Shown: piece by piece, positions 46,872 through 55,890 of the stretch
Layout of the letters: the number at the start of each line of letters is the position of its first letter
How positions within the stretch are numbered: the stretch's first letter is position 1
Source of the DNA: an uncultured Prevotellaceae bacterium
Lineage (GTDB): Bacteria > Bacteroidota > Bacteroidia > Bacteroidales > Bacteroidaceae
Length of the DNA stretch: 64,000 bases
Assembly (NCBI GenBank): GCA_900316315.1
Contig: ONCK01000003.1
Location: forward strand, 103,969-167,968
Direction: 5' to 3'
The notes under the pieces: model-generated
The model's input: only the letters and a program-made list of their open reading frames with translations
Told to the model about the DNA's origin: nothing
Databases searched by the model: none
Position numbers and translations under genes: made by a program

Positions 46872-47022
46872 AGCCTTTTATTTCCGAATAAGCGTGCCAA
46901 TTTTTCATAAAAATATTACCTACGGCTCACTTTTGATACAGAAATGACACTTGAAAAGTGTAGAACCTCTCAAAATTACACCTCGACTTGATAAAATTTG
47001 TCCAATTTTCTCCGATACAAAA

Positions 47023-47053
47023 ATTGTTTTATACCATCATTTATTTAACTTTG
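47023..47053 (+). promoter_or_regulatory. Promoter of the alpha-L-fucosidase gene
   Basis: -33-like ATTG (47023-47026), 19-nt spacer, -7 TAACTTTG (47046-47053), 28 nt before ATG 47081. Confidence 0.55.
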
Positions 47054-47080
47054 CGAGTAAAATATTCATATTGATAGGAA

Positions 47081-48403
47081 ATGAATAAGCGTTTTTTTAT
47101 AGTTTCCTTCTCTTTGTTTGTATGCCTCGCCTCCTGTTCGTTTGCCCAAGCGGACACATCAGCCGTATATCAGCCCTCGCCAGACAACATCCGGTCGAGG
47201 CAACAGTTTCAGGGCATGAAACTTGGCATCTTTCTCCACTGGGGCATCTACAGCTCTTATGCGCAAGCAGAGTGGTTCCTCTATGGGAAGGCGCTGGACC
47301 CTCATGAATACGCCAAGGCTGCACGCGGCTTTTACCCTATCCGGTTTGACGCTGATGAGTGGGTGCGCGCCTTCAAGGATGCCGGCGCACGCTATGTCAC
47401 CATCACCGCACGCCACCACGATGGTTTCTCCATGTTTCAAAGCCGTCAGTCCGCATACAATATCGTCGACGCCACACCCTTCCACCGTGACGTCATTAAG
47501 GAGATGTCCCAGGCCTGCCAACGTCAGGGCATGCGGCTGCACCTGTACTACTCCCTCCTCGACTGGACGAGAGATGACTATCCACCGGGCAGTTGTGGCA
47601 AGAGGCTAAGGCGTACAGGCAAAGGTGATTACAACAGCTATTTTGCCTTTATGAAGTCGCAGCTCACGGAGTTGCTCACGCAGTATGGTCCCATCGGAGC
47701 CATCTGGCTGGATGGAGAATGGGACCACAAGACTGGCTTTGACTGGCGGCTGCCCGAGTTGTACCAGCATATTCATTCCCTACAGCCCGCCTGTCTCGTT
47801 GGCAACAATCATCATCACGCCGTCATCCCCGGAGAGGACTTCCAGATGTTTGAGCGGGACCTCCCAGGAGAGAACAAGGCAGGATATTCGCCCAATGCTG
47901 TCATCAGTAAGTTGCCTCTGGAGATGTGTCAGACCATGAATAATTCGTGGGGATACACTGTGAGCGATCTCAACTACAAGTCTGTCGACCAAATCATCCA
48001 CCTGCTCGTCAGCGCAGCCGGCAAAGGAGCCAACCTCTTGCTCAACATAGGCCCGCAAGCCGATGGCGAGTTGCCTGAGCTTGCCCTCGACCGGCTCAAG
48101 TCGCTAGGCAAGTGGACTAAAGTCTATGGTGAAACCATCTACGACACACGCCCTGCCGACATACAGCAGCCCTCTTGGGGCGCCGTACTCCAACGTAACA
48201 ATCATATCTATCTCCACATCCTCAACGACAGTATCCGAGACCTCTCTCTTCCGCTTCATCACCGTGTGCTCAAGGCAAGCATATACGGCACCTCTACCCC
48301 TATTGCCTACAAGCAATCCCGTAAGTCCGGCTTCACCATGACGCTGCCCCAGATCCCTGTCTCTCCCGACTTGGTCATTGATTTACAGATTAAGGAGAAG
48401 TAA
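47081..48403 (+). CDS. Alpha-L-fucosidase, GH29
   Basis: 440 residues. The N-terminus MNKRFFIVSFSLFVCLASCS holds a lipobox-like LASC19, so it may be a lipoprotein; cleavage at FAQA is the alternative. GH29 landmarks: GIFLHWGIYSSY (about 49-60), TARHHDGFSMF (109-119), AIWLDGEWDH with nucleophile D211, and LLLNIGPQADGELP. It removes alpha-L-fucose from host glycans or plant polysaccharides, in the periplasm or at the cell surface. It is not part of a recognisable PUL: no SusC/SusD pair is nearby. Confidence 0.92.
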   Translation: MNKRFFIVSFSLFVCLASCSFAQADTSAVYQPSPDNIRSRQQFQGMKLGIFLHWGIYSSYAQAEWFLYGKALDPHEYAKAARGFYPIRFDADEWVRAFKDAGARYVTITARHHDGFSMFQSRQSAYNIVDATPFHRDVIKEMSQACQRQGMRLHLYYSLLDWTRDDYPPGSCGKRLRRTGKGDYNSYFAFMKSQLTELLTQYGPIGAIWLDGEWDHKTGFDWRLPELYQHIHSLQPACLVGNNHHHAVIPGEDFQMFERDLPGENKAGYSPNAVISKLPLEMCQTMNNSWGYTVSDLNYKSVDQIIHLLVSAAGKGANLLLNIGPQADGELPELALDRLKSLGKWTKVYGETIYDTRPADIQQPSWGAVLQRNNHIYLHILNDSIRDLSLPLHHRVLKASIYGTSTPIAYKQSRKSGFTMTLPQIPVSPDLVIDLQIKEK

Positions 48404-48576
48404 TGACGGACCCCGTAAGCACAAGAGGTCTCGCAGATACCATATTGACTCAATGAGAGACAGATTTTGCAAGTACCAAGTCTGGCATCATCATCTCGGA
48501 GGACAAGGCTTATCATTTTAATACATGATCTTATTAAGACTTCTGCCGAGGCTTCTTTTCTTTTAGAACCGACGGC

Positions 48577-48607
48577 TTTGGATTTACCCTAATTTGTATT
48601 ATCTTTG
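48577..48607 (+). promoter_or_regulatory. Promoter of the uracil-DNA glycosylase gene (-33 and -7)
   Basis: -33 TTTG (48577-48580), exact 19-nt spacer, -7 TATCTTTG (48600-48607), 28 nt before ATG 48636. This is the best match to the Bacteroidota consensus in the window. Confidence 0.75.
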
Positions 48608-48635
48608 CAAAAAAGAAAACAAGTAGTCTTGGCCC

Positions 48636-49223
48636 ATGGACGATCCTTTTTTGCAACTCAGAGAGCAAATACTGTCGTGTAACAAGTGTGACCTCTGTCA
48701 GGGCCGTATCCATGTAGTCTTTGGCGAAGGCGTACCCGATGCCAAGCTAATGTGCATCGGCGAGGGTCCTGGATACTATGAGGACCAGCAAGGGCGCCCC
48801 TTTGTCGGAGCTTCCGGCCAATTGCTCGACAAGATCTTGGCCGTAAGTGGATTTAGCAGACAGACCAACTGTTTCATTGCCAACATCGTCAAGTGTCGTC
48901 CTCCTCAGAACCGCGATCCGCGCCCCGATGAGCGCGAGGCTTGCATACCGTGGCTGATGCAGCAGATAGCCATCGTTAATCCGGCCATCATCGTGCTGCT
49001 TGGCGGCACTGCCCTCAAAGGACTCATTGACCCTAATGCCCACATTACCCGCTATCGGGGACAATGGCTCACTTGGCATGGGCGATGGGTCATGCCGACA
49101 TTTCATCCCAGTGCACTTCTGAGGACACCAGCCCTCAAGCGAGACGCTTGGGAAGACTTCAAGAAGATTATTGACAAATACCGAGAGGTCGTTAATCCTC
49201 AGCATCATAGTGATTATCATTGA
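48636..49223 (+). CDS. Uracil-DNA glycosylase, family 4 (Fe-S)
   Basis: 195 residues. Four cysteines for the [4Fe-4S] cluster are visible: C15, C18, C87 and C103. Uracil-pocket motif GEGPG (42-46) with GRPFVGASGQLLD, and the late motif MPTFHPSALLRTP containing the active-site His. It removes uracil from deaminated cytosine. The enzyme type is known from archaea, thermophiles and many Bacteroidota. The next gene is 85 nt downstream on the same strand. Confidence 0.92.
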   Translation: MDDPFLQLREQILSCNKCDLCQGRIHVVFGEGVPDAKLMCIGEGPGYYEDQQGRPFVGASGQLLDKILAVSGFSRQTNCFIANIVKCRPPQNRDPRPDEREACIPWLMQQIAIVNPAIIVLLGGTALKGLIDPNAHITRYRGQWLTWHGRWVMPTFHPSALLRTPALKRDAWEDFKKIIDKYREVVNPQHHSDYH

Positions 49224-49308
49224 CAGATTGAGATTTACTATACACACCCTCTCGCTCATTAGACACAATACTCTGCCCAACTAACAAGCATTCATACATA
49301 CTATCCAT

Positions 49309-50736
49309 ATGGACAAGATCTCCAGACGCAGATTTCTCAAGCAATCCGTAGCCGGTGTGGCAGCCGCCACAATACTCCCCCACACTGCCGTCGCCGCTCC
49401 CGCCAAGCATAAGTCACAAGCCTACTCCCACCACGTATTCCTCAACAAGCAGGTTCCGGTCACAGGCCACTACGATGTAGTCGTCGTTGGTGGCGGCCCT
49501 GCCGGATTTAACGCAGCCATTGCCGCCGCACGCATGGGGGCTAAGGTCGCTCTCATCGAGCGGTACGGCTTCCTCGGAGGAATGGCTACTGCCGGATATG
49601 TCACTCCGCTGAGCGTCTTCGCCTTCAAGGGCCAGCTCGTCATCGGAGGTATTCCTTGGGAATTTGTCAATCGGCTCAAAGATATGGGAGGAGCCTTTCT
49701 AGAGATGCCCAAAGGCAATGTAGACTTTGACCCAGAGCTATACAAGCTATGTACGCAACGCATGGTTCTCGAAGCCGGCGTTGATCTGATTACCAACTCC
49801 TATCTGACAAATATCAAACAAGAGGATAACCGAATCACCCACGTGCTGATCGACAACAAAAACGGCACAGAAGCCCTTGAGGCCAAGACCTTCATCGACG
49901 CCACAGGCGACGGCGACCTCGCGTACATGGCCCACGTCCCCATGCAAACCAATCCGGATGGCGCACTTCAGCCCTCCTCCTACTGTTTCATACTCTCCGG
50001 TGTAGATACCGAGAGTGAGTTGCTCAACAAGTGCCTCTACCACAATGGACGCAACGGTCACAGCCAGTGTCTTCCGGTACGAGACAAACTACTCAAGTTG
50101 AAAGAAGCTGGAGAGAAATTGCCAGACTTCGGAGGTCCGTGGTTCTGCAACGTCCTTCACAAAGGGAGCGTTGCAGTCAACATCACGCGTACCTCCGTCG
50201 ACGTCTGTGACAATCGAGCCTTCACCCGCGCCGAATGCCAATTGAGAGAGGATATTTTCAAATTCTCCGCCTTGCTCAAGAAGCACTTCGATGCTTTCCA
50301 AAATAGCTATGTCGCCTCTGTCGCCCCGCAAGCCGGTGTAAGAGAGTCCCGCCGCATCAAGGGCGTACACACCATTACGGCCGAAGAGTACGCCAGTGGC
50401 TATAAATATGAAGACAGCATCTCGCGCGGAGCACACCCCATGGACATGCATGCCAGCAAGGGAGCCGGACAGAGTCTCATCTCGCTCAAGCAGGCTGGAT
50501 ACGTGACCTATCGCGCCCTGATTGCGCCAGACTATCCCAATCTGCTTGTCGCCGGAAGGTGCATCTCGACAGACAGACAGTCGCTTGCCTCTCTCAGGGT
50601 ACAAGCCAGTTGTATGGGCACCGGTCAGGCTGCCGGTGTGGCCGCTGCTATGAGTTCGATGGGCGAAAAAGACGTGCAGCATATTGACACCCAGAAACTC
50701 GTCTCTACCCTCAGAACTTGGGGAGCCGTGATTTAG
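49309..50736 (+). CDS. FAD-dependent oxidoreductase exported by the Tat pathway
   Basis: 475 residues. The N-terminus MDKISRRRFLKQSVAGVAAA fits the twin-arginine consensus S-R-R-x-F-L-K exactly (S5-K11), followed by a hydrophobic stretch and a likely cleavage at VAA or AVAA. The FAD motif is YDVVVVGGGPAGFNAAIAAARMGA, with the FAD_oxidored (PF12831) landmarks GFLGGMATAGYVTP, IDATGDGDLAYMA and PNLLVAGRCISTDRQSLASLRVQASCMGTGQAAGVAAA. It would be folded with its cofactor before export, consistent with the TatAC genes at 21.9-23.0 kb. Substrate unknown. Confidence 0.9.
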   Translation: MDKISRRRFLKQSVAGVAAATILPHTAVAAPAKHKSQAYSHHVFLNKQVPVTGHYDVVVVGGGPAGFNAAIAAARMGAKVALIERYGFLGGMATAGYVTPLSVFAFKGQLVIGGIPWEFVNRLKDMGGAFLEMPKGNVDFDPELYKLCTQRMVLEAGVDLITNSYLTNIKQEDNRITHVLIDNKNGTEALEAKTFIDATGDGDLAYMAHVPMQTNPDGALQPSSYCFILSGVDTESELLNKCLYHNGRNGHSQCLPVRDKLLKLKEAGEKLPDFGGPWFCNVLHKGSVAVNITRTSVDVCDNRAFTRAECQLREDIFKFSALLKKHFDAFQNSYVASVAPQAGVRESRRIKGVHTITAEEYASGYKYEDSISRGAHPMDMHASKGAGQSLISLKQAGYVTYRALIAPDYPNLLVAGRCISTDRQSLASLRVQASCMGTGQAAGVAAAMSSMGEKDVQHIDTQKLVSTLRTWGAVI

Positions 50737-50783
50737 ACGATTCATCCAGCACGCTACATTTTTATATATAAGAACGATATTCA

Positions 50784-50831
50784 TTCGCCTCAGACGCTCT
50801 AGCCTCTCAAGTCTAGCGTTTCTGAGGCGAA
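50784..50831 (+). terminator. Strong hairpin after the Tat flavoprotein gene
   Basis: TTCGCCTCAGA (50784-50794) pairs with TCTGAGGCGAA (50821-50831), and inside it CGCT/AGCG. It is followed by AGGAG without a T-run, so termination is probable but not certain. Confidence 0.6.
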
Positions 50832-51046
50832 GGAGTTGTGTCGATTCTGTCGAAAAGGTAATTCGTTAAATATTGCGGAGGAGGCGAAAATCCCTATGCA
50901 AATGAAGGGACCACTATAATACATCGTGTGAAACGCACCATCTGCCACATCGATTTCCGTTGCACACAGTCATCCGTTTTGGCACAGACGAACAATGAAA
51001 AACAGTGAAAAAACACAATTGCAACTGGATTGCAAAATAATGGCAC
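50832..51046. other. Intergenic region upstream of the copper ATPase
   Basis: About 215 nt between the hairpin and the -7 box. It contains TTGCAA twice, 5 nt apart (51019-51024 and 51030-51035). I see no gene. Confidence 0.4.
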
Positions 51047-51054
51047 TAACTTTG
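51019..51054 (+). promoter_or_regulatory. Promoter and possible operator of copA
   Basis: -7 TAACTTTG (51047-51054), 37 nt before ATG 51091. TTGCAA occurs at 51019-51024 and 51030-51035; the hexamer is its own reverse complement, so the pair is both a direct and an inverted repeat around the -33 region. It could be a repressor site for a copper regulator, which is not encoded nearby. Confidence 0.45.
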
Positions 51055-51090
51055 CATTGTCAAAGAAAAGAACACTCAATCATCTAAGCC

Positions 51091-53544
51091 ATGAAAAAAG
51101 AGACATACTCCGTCTTGGGGATGAGTTGTGCCAGCTGCGCCGTACACGTAGGCAAGGCGCTCAGTCAGCAAGTGGGAGTAAAATCCAGCAATGTCAACTA
51201 TGCTAACGCAACAGCCCTCGTGGAGTACGACGAAACGCAGTGTTCACCGCTCACGCTGCAGGCAGCGGTGAGAAATGCCGGATACGATCTCATGATAGAC
51301 TCTGACGAAGACAAACTGGAGCTGATGCGACAGCAGAAATACCGCCATCTCCGCCTACGTACCGTCCTAGCCTTTGCGCTGGCCATACCGATGTTTGCCC
51401 TAAGCTTTGTAGAGGCGTCATGGGCCCACTGGCTGCTATGGATACTGGCCACCATCGTCGTCTTCGGACTCGGCAGCAACTTCTACAGCGCGGCCATCAA
51501 GCAGGCGCGCCATTTCACATGCAACATGGATACCCTCGTAGCGCTGAGTACCGGTATCGCCTATCTCTTCAGTCTCGCCAATCTACTCTTTCCCGATTTT
51601 TGGGTCCGTCACGGTATCAAACCGGCACTTTATTTTGATGCCTCTGGCATGATTATCGCCTTTATCCTACTCGGCAGACTTCTGGAAGCAAGAGCCAAGC
51701 GCAGTACGGCTTCTGCCATCCGCAAACTCATGGGTCTTCAACCTAAGACGGTCACAGTCGTCACGCCACAAGGCGAACAGATCAAGGAGATTAGCCAGCT
51801 GCAACAGGGCGACCGCATCCTTGTCAAGCCCGGTGAGCGTATCGCCGCCGACGGGCAAGTGGTACAGGGCAGTTCTTATGTCGACGAGAGCATGCTGACA
51901 GGCGAACCGCTGGCGGTAGGCAAGCAAACCGGCAGCCGCGTCTACGCAGGTACGCTCAATCAGCGTGGTGCCTTGACCGTATCGGTACAAGGGTCTGCAG
52001 GCGACACTCTGCTAAGCCATATTATCAAGATGGTCCAGGACGCCCAAGGCTCCAAGGCTCCGGTACAGAAGATGGTGGACCGCGTGGCGGCTATCTTTGT
52101 GCCGACGATTATTGTCCTCAGCCTTATCACCCTCACCTGCTGGCTCCTGCTGGCTCCCGAGGCCGGACTTACACGAGGCATCGTCTGTATGGTAACCGTG
52201 CTCATTATCGCCTGCCCATGCGCGTTGGGCTTGGCTACCCCGACGGCGCTCATGGTCGGCATGGGCCTCGGCGCTCAAAATGGCATCCTCATCAAGGATG
52301 CACAAAGCCTCGAGACTGCCAAGCGAGTGGACACAATCCTCTTTGACAAGACCGGCACGCTCACCGAGGGTAAGCCCAAAGTTGTCCACAAGGCCCTTGA
52401 CAGCCATACAAGTGAGGCCACTGTCTCATCACTCCTCCTTGCCTTGGAGCACAAGAGTGAGCATCCCTTGGCTACAGCTATCTGCAACAGTCTGGACAGA
52501 CAGGCTACAGGAGAGACTGAAGAAGTCACGGATTTCGCAAGTCTCACGGGACAGGGCGTCACAGGTAAGATCAAAGGGAAAAACTATCTGGCCGGCAACG
52601 AAAAGATGATGCAGGAACATCACATCAGCCTACCGTCCAACCTCAAGTCCCAGGCTGACCAGTGGCAATCCCAAGGAGAGACCATCGTATGGCTGGCCGA
52701 CGACACGCAGGCCCTGGCAGCCGTAGGCATAGCAGACCATATCAAGGACTCATCGGCTGAGGCCATCCGTCAGATACGGGACATGGGCATCCAGACCTAT
52801 ATGCTGACTGGTGACAATCAGGCTACAGCGGCCCAGGTGGCCCATCAGTTGGGTATAGACCACTACGAGGCAGGAATGCTTCCTCAGGACAAGGCCCTAT
52901 ATATCAAGCGACTCCAGCAGGAGGGCCACACCGTGGCCATGACTGGAGACGGCATCAATGATGCCGCCGCACTTGCCCAGGCTGACCTCAGTATCGCAAT
53001 GGGCCACGGCACCGACATCGCCATGGAAACGGCCATGGTCACCTTGCTCACCAGCGACTTGCTCAAGATACCCCAGGCCATCCGGCTCAGTCGCCTCACA
53101 GTACGCACGATACACCAAAATCTCTTCTGGGCTTTCATCTACAACCTGCTGGCCGTACCCATCGCCGCAGGCGTACTCTACCCCATCAACGGATTTCTTC
53201 TCAACCCAATGATTGGAGGTATTGCGATGGCATTTAGCAGCGTCAGCGTGGTAACCAACAGCCTCCGACTCCGCTTCAAACATCTGACAGAGAAAAATCA
53301 ACAAACTCAAAATCTAATTCCAAATACAAACACCATGACAAAGAAGACATTCAAGGTAGAAGGCATGATGTGCCAAAACTGCCGCAAACATGTAGAAAAG
53401 GCGCTCAACTCTCTCCCCGGCGTTACTGCCTCTGTAACGCTTGAGACCGGACTGGCCGAGGTCGAGATGGCCGACAAGGAGTATACCCGCGAGGAGCTCC
53501 AGCAAGTCATCACCGATGAGGCCGGAGACTACAAGATCATCTAG
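51091..53544 (+). CDS. copA: Copper-exporting P1B-type ATPase with N- and C-terminal HMA domains
   Basis: 817 residues. N-terminal HMA domain with GMSCASC (C13/C16). Eight membrane helices, the CPC ion motif in IIACPCALGLATP, phosphorylation motif FDKTGTLTEGK, HP motif HKSEHPLATAI, actuator MLTGEPLAVGK, and hinge TGDGINDAAALAQADL. After the last helices a polar linker (about 733-748) leads to an extra HMA domain, with GMMCQNC at C761/C764. M749 (ATG 53335) would be a natural start for a free CopZ-like chaperone, which is usually a separate gene downstream. It pumps Cu(I) out of the cytoplasm. Confidence 0.93.
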   Translation: MKKETYSVLGMSCASCAVHVGKALSQQVGVKSSNVNYANATALVEYDETQCSPLTLQAAVRNAGYDLMIDSDEDKLELMRQQKYRHLRLRTVLAFALAIPMFALSFVEASWAHWLLWILATIVVFGLGSNFYSAAIKQARHFTCNMDTLVALSTGIAYLFSLANLLFPDFWVRHGIKPALYFDASGMIIAFILLGRLLEARAKRSTASAIRKLMGLQPKTVTVVTPQGEQIKEISQLQQGDRILVKPGERIAADGQVVQGSSYVDESMLTGEPLAVGKQTGSRVYAGTLNQRGALTVSVQGSAGDTLLSHIIKMVQDAQGSKAPVQKMVDRVAAIFVPTIIVLSLITLTCWLLLAPEAGLTRGIVCMVTVLIIACPCALGLATPTALMVGMGLGAQNGILIKDAQSLETAKRVDTILFDKTGTLTEGKPKVVHKALDSHTSEATVSSLLLALEHKSEHPLATAICNSLDRQATGETEEVTDFASLTGQGVTGKIKGKNYLAGNEKMMQEHHISLPSNLKSQADQWQSQGETIVWLADDTQALAAVGIADHIKDSSAEAIRQIRDMGIQTYMLTGDNQATAAQVAHQLGIDHYEAGMLPQDKALYIKRLQQEGHTVAMTGDGINDAAALAQADLSIAMGHGTDIAMETAMVTLLTSDLLKIPQAIRLSRLTVRTIHQNLFWAFIYNLLAVPIAAGVLYPINGFLLNPMIGGIAMAFSSVSVVTNSLRLRFKHLTEKNQQTQNLIPNTNTMTKKTFKVEGMMCQNCRKHVEKALNSLPGVTASVTLETGLAEVEMADKEYTREELQQVITDEAGDYKII

Positions 53545-53944
53545 CCCTCCCGATTCCCCTTCTGGTTCCGGCATCGCCCGGCTCCCCTATCCTATTCAGA
53601 CAGCATGTATCCTATCTCTTGATAAGACGCTTGCTGTCTGTGTATGTTTTTCTCTACACACCGTTGTACGAGTAACTCTCCCTTACCCCCAACTTGCAGA
53701 AGTGTCACCTCTGTCCCCTATCTTCCAACAAATGCATCAGAACGAGTGTCGGCACGGCAAATAAGGACTTGCAATCTGCTCCTTGGAGTCGACATTCAAC
53801 CTTCCCCCATGATCATTTTAACGCCTATAATATAAATCAAAAGTCAATTTGTTTCAGAAGGAAGAATCACGCGATTGTGCGAAAAGAGGTTAAATTCATT
53901 TCTCTTAAAATCTTCCCTCCGAAGCACTTTTTTATCAATCATTA
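53545..53944. other. Intergenic region copA to capsule promoter
   Basis: About 400 nt without a credible gene or obvious repeat. Base composition becomes AT-rich toward the right. Confidence 0.5.
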
Positions 53945-53977
53945 TTTGTCTTAAAAAGAATAAAAAGCGTACCTTTG
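53945..53977 (+). promoter_or_regulatory. Promoter of the polysaccharide locus
   Basis: -33 TTTG (53945-53948), 21-nt spacer, -7 TACCTTTG (53970-53977). I see no inverted repeats flanking it, so it is not an obvious invertible promoter. Confidence 0.6.
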
Positions 53978-54309
53978 TACGCAGCCTGGATGAAGGTTTT
54001 GAGTTTCTTATGTCATAGATAAAAAATCACGCTCTCATATCATACCTGCCCCATATAAAGTGAAGATGGTTTGCGGCATTTTGACGGATTTACTTTACTG
54101 ACAAAGCATAGGAACTTATGCTGATTTCCAGCAGATTAGGATTGGAAGAAAACTACCAGATATGACTGCATCGTTCGGTGCAACTTATCGGCTAGACGGT
54201 ATGGGACCTTCTTGGGCAGAGCAAAGCCTCTTGTCCCCTCTCCATAAGCGTAACGTCGCAAAATGGGGTGTCCTCTTGCTATAACTTTACCCTAACAACG
54301 GCAGAACCA
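53978..54309 (+). promoter_or_regulatory. Long untranslated leader of the capsule operon
   Basis: About 325 nt between the promoter and the UpxY start. It holds a small hairpin, AGCATA-ggaac-TTATGCT, near 54,104. A long leader upstream of upxY is known for Bacteroides capsule operons, where UpxY prevents premature termination in the leader. Confidence 0.45.
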
Positions 54310-54882
54310 ATGGATACAGTAGAACCGACAAGGTGGTATGTGCTGAGAGCGCTCTATGGGAAAGGTGCCGACGTCTATGAAGATCTGAAGAAATTGTCTC
54401 TTGACGCTTTCTTCCCTACCCACCGCGTCGTGCAGAGGAAGAATAGCGTAATGGTCATGAACATAGAGCCCTATATCCCGAGCTTAGTTTTTGTACGCTC
54501 ACAAAAATCCAGGCTGGAGGAGTACATGCTAAGCGGCCACGGACCTTCCCGATACGTCCACTTCTACAGAGACAGGACCAAAGGCAAAACTGATAATTTC
54601 AAAAATCCGCCGTTGGTTATTAGCGACAGAGACATGGATAGCTTCCAGATCATCTGCGGCGCACCCAAGGATGACATCCGTATCGCCGACAGCAGTCAGG
54701 TCAACTTCAAGACCGGTCAGTGGGTCAGGGTCACCGATGGAGAATTCAAAGGCGTCATCGGCCGCATTGCCATATGGAAAAATCAGACCCGCATCGGTGT
54801 TGACATCGAGGGCCTATTCACCGTCTTCACCACCTATGTCCCCAAGGCATTTATAGAGCCGATACCTGATTACATGGAATGA
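54310..54882 (+). CDS. UpxY-family transcription antiterminator (NusG paralogue)
   Basis: About 190 residues from ATG 54310 (MDTVEPTRWYVLRALYG); an in-frame ATG at 54268 is the alternative. The N-terminal NGN domain has RWYVLRALYGKGADVYEDLKKLSLDAFFPT and EPYIPSLVFVRSQK. The C-terminal KOW-like part has GQWVRVTDGEFKGVIGRIAIWKNQTRIGVDIEGLFTVFTTYVPKAFIEPI. UpxY proteins bind RNA polymerase on the leader of their own capsule locus and let it read through. Being first in the locus, it should control the genes downstream, including, perhaps, the TIR cassette. Confidence 0.88.
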   Translation: MDTVEPTRWYVLRALYGKGADVYEDLKKLSLDAFFPTHRVVQRKNSVMVMNIEPYIPSLVFVRSQKSRLEEYMLSGHGPSRYVHFYRDRTKGKTDNFKNPPLVISDRDMDSFQIICGAPKDDIRIADSSQVNFKTGQWVRVTDGEFKGVIGRIAIWKNQTRIGVDIEGLFTVFTTYVPKAFIEPIPDYME

Positions 54883-55207
54883 GCAGAATTGTCGTCGGTT
54901 GTGTCGCTCGGTTTAAGGGACAACAGAGAGTAGGCGTTTGCGTGGATCACTTTATGACAGCCGTTACAACTTGGATAAAAAATAAGTATCTTGAGGTGTC
55001 TTGAGGTGTTAGAAGAAGATGAACTGTACAGCGAGTAAAAACAGTATTTTGGACACAAATCTCTCTGTGATGAAAGATTTAGGATGTGCAGATTTGAATT
55101 ACATCGAAACAGGCATTTACCCATTAATGTTCTTACCCACTTACCTCATATGGGATAATGCCGATAACCCCGATTTCGGCGAGCAGTAATTATGGGTTGC
55201 GAAAAAA
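54883..55207. other. Intergenic region UpxY to DUF6078-like gene
   Basis: About 325 nt. A tandem decamer TCTTGAGGTG occurs twice (54989-54998 and 54999-55008). A weak -7-like TATTTTGG follows near 55,046. I see nothing else. Confidence 0.4.
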
Positions 55208-55657
55208 ATGGAATATCCATATCAAACATTATCCTACGAGCAGTCACTGCTCCGTGAGAGATCACGGCACTACCTACTGTGCTACAATGCCACCTGTCCT
55301 CGCAAGGACCACTGCCTCCACTGGCAGTGGGCATCTGATGACACGCTCTATGCCACTGTAGTCAACCCCTACCGCAAGGATGTCGTCGCTGGTATCTGCA
55401 CCGACTTCTGCTCCAATGCAAAGGTCAAGATGGCAGGCAGCATGCTCAACTTCTACGAGATCATCCCTGAGGGCAACGCCAAGGCCATCCGCAAGGCCTT
55501 GATACAGCACTTCGCCAAGACCAAGTACTTCAAGTTCCGCAACGGCACCTTCCCTATCACCCAGGAGGATCAAGCCCACATTGTCTCTGTCTACCGTGTC
55601 AATGGTTGGAACGAACCACTATCTTTCGACAGCTACTATGAAGAATACGACTTCTGA
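55208..55657 (+). CDS. DUF6078-like protein
   Basis: 149 residues. Cysteine-containing segments near the start (YNATCPRKDHCLHW) and GICTDFCSNAKVKMAGSM might bind a metal. The C-terminal part is helical (AIRKALIQHFAKTKYFKFRNGTFPI). It looks like the Bacteroidales family DUF6078, small proteins often found in polysaccharide loci, of unknown function; this assignment is from memory and only moderately sure. It is the last GC-rich gene before the AT-rich cassette. Confidence 0.6.
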   Translation: MEYPYQTLSYEQSLLRERSRHYLLCYNATCPRKDHCLHWQWASDDTLYATVVNPYRKDVVAGICTDFCSNAKVKMAGSMLNFYEIIPEGNAKAIRKALIQHFAKTKYFKFRNGTFPITQEDQAHIVSVYRVNGWNEPLSFDSYYEEYDF

Positions 55658-55716
55658 GAAGATTTCTTCCAACGTTCCTTGTCACAGGCTATATTTGTCT
55701 TGATAGTAATCATAAA

Positions 55717-55743
55717 GCTCAAAACTCAATGCTCAAAACTCAA
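55717..55743 (+). repeat. Direct repeat of a 13-mer, twice
   Basis: GCTCAAAACTCAA at 55717-55729 and 55731-55743, one base apart, at the left border of the AT-rich TIR cassette. Confidence 0.7.
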
Positions 55744-55760
55744 AGGATTTGTTTCTACGC

Positions 55761-55846
55761 CGTGAAACTGTTAGTTTCTCACTGTGAAACCACTGGTATT
55801 AAAGTGTAAAAACATCGGTTTAAAACTGTGAAACCAACAGCTTCTC
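55761..55846 (+). repeat. Four degenerate ~21-nt tandem repeats
   Basis: Units begin near 55761, 55783, 55804 and 55826 with (C)TGTGAAACC-like words (GTGAAACTG, TGTGAAACCAC, GTGTAAAAAC, TGTGAAACCAA). Units 1 and 4 both end in TTCTCA. The first unit can fold on itself (GTGAAACT/AGTTTCTCAC). They end 45 nt before the first TIR gene and may be regulatory or a border scar; they are too short and too diverged for a CRISPR array. Confidence 0.6.
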
Positions 55847-55890
55847 AATGAAATAAAAAATATTCATTTTTTTAATAAAACAATAATAGC

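Noticed and set aside
53945..53977. Invertible capsule promoter
   Set aside because: No flanking inverted repeats and no Mpi/Tsr-type invertase were seen.
55761..55846. Possible short CRISPR array
   Set aside because: Units of ~21 nt are adjacent without unique spacers and differ strongly; no cas gene is present.
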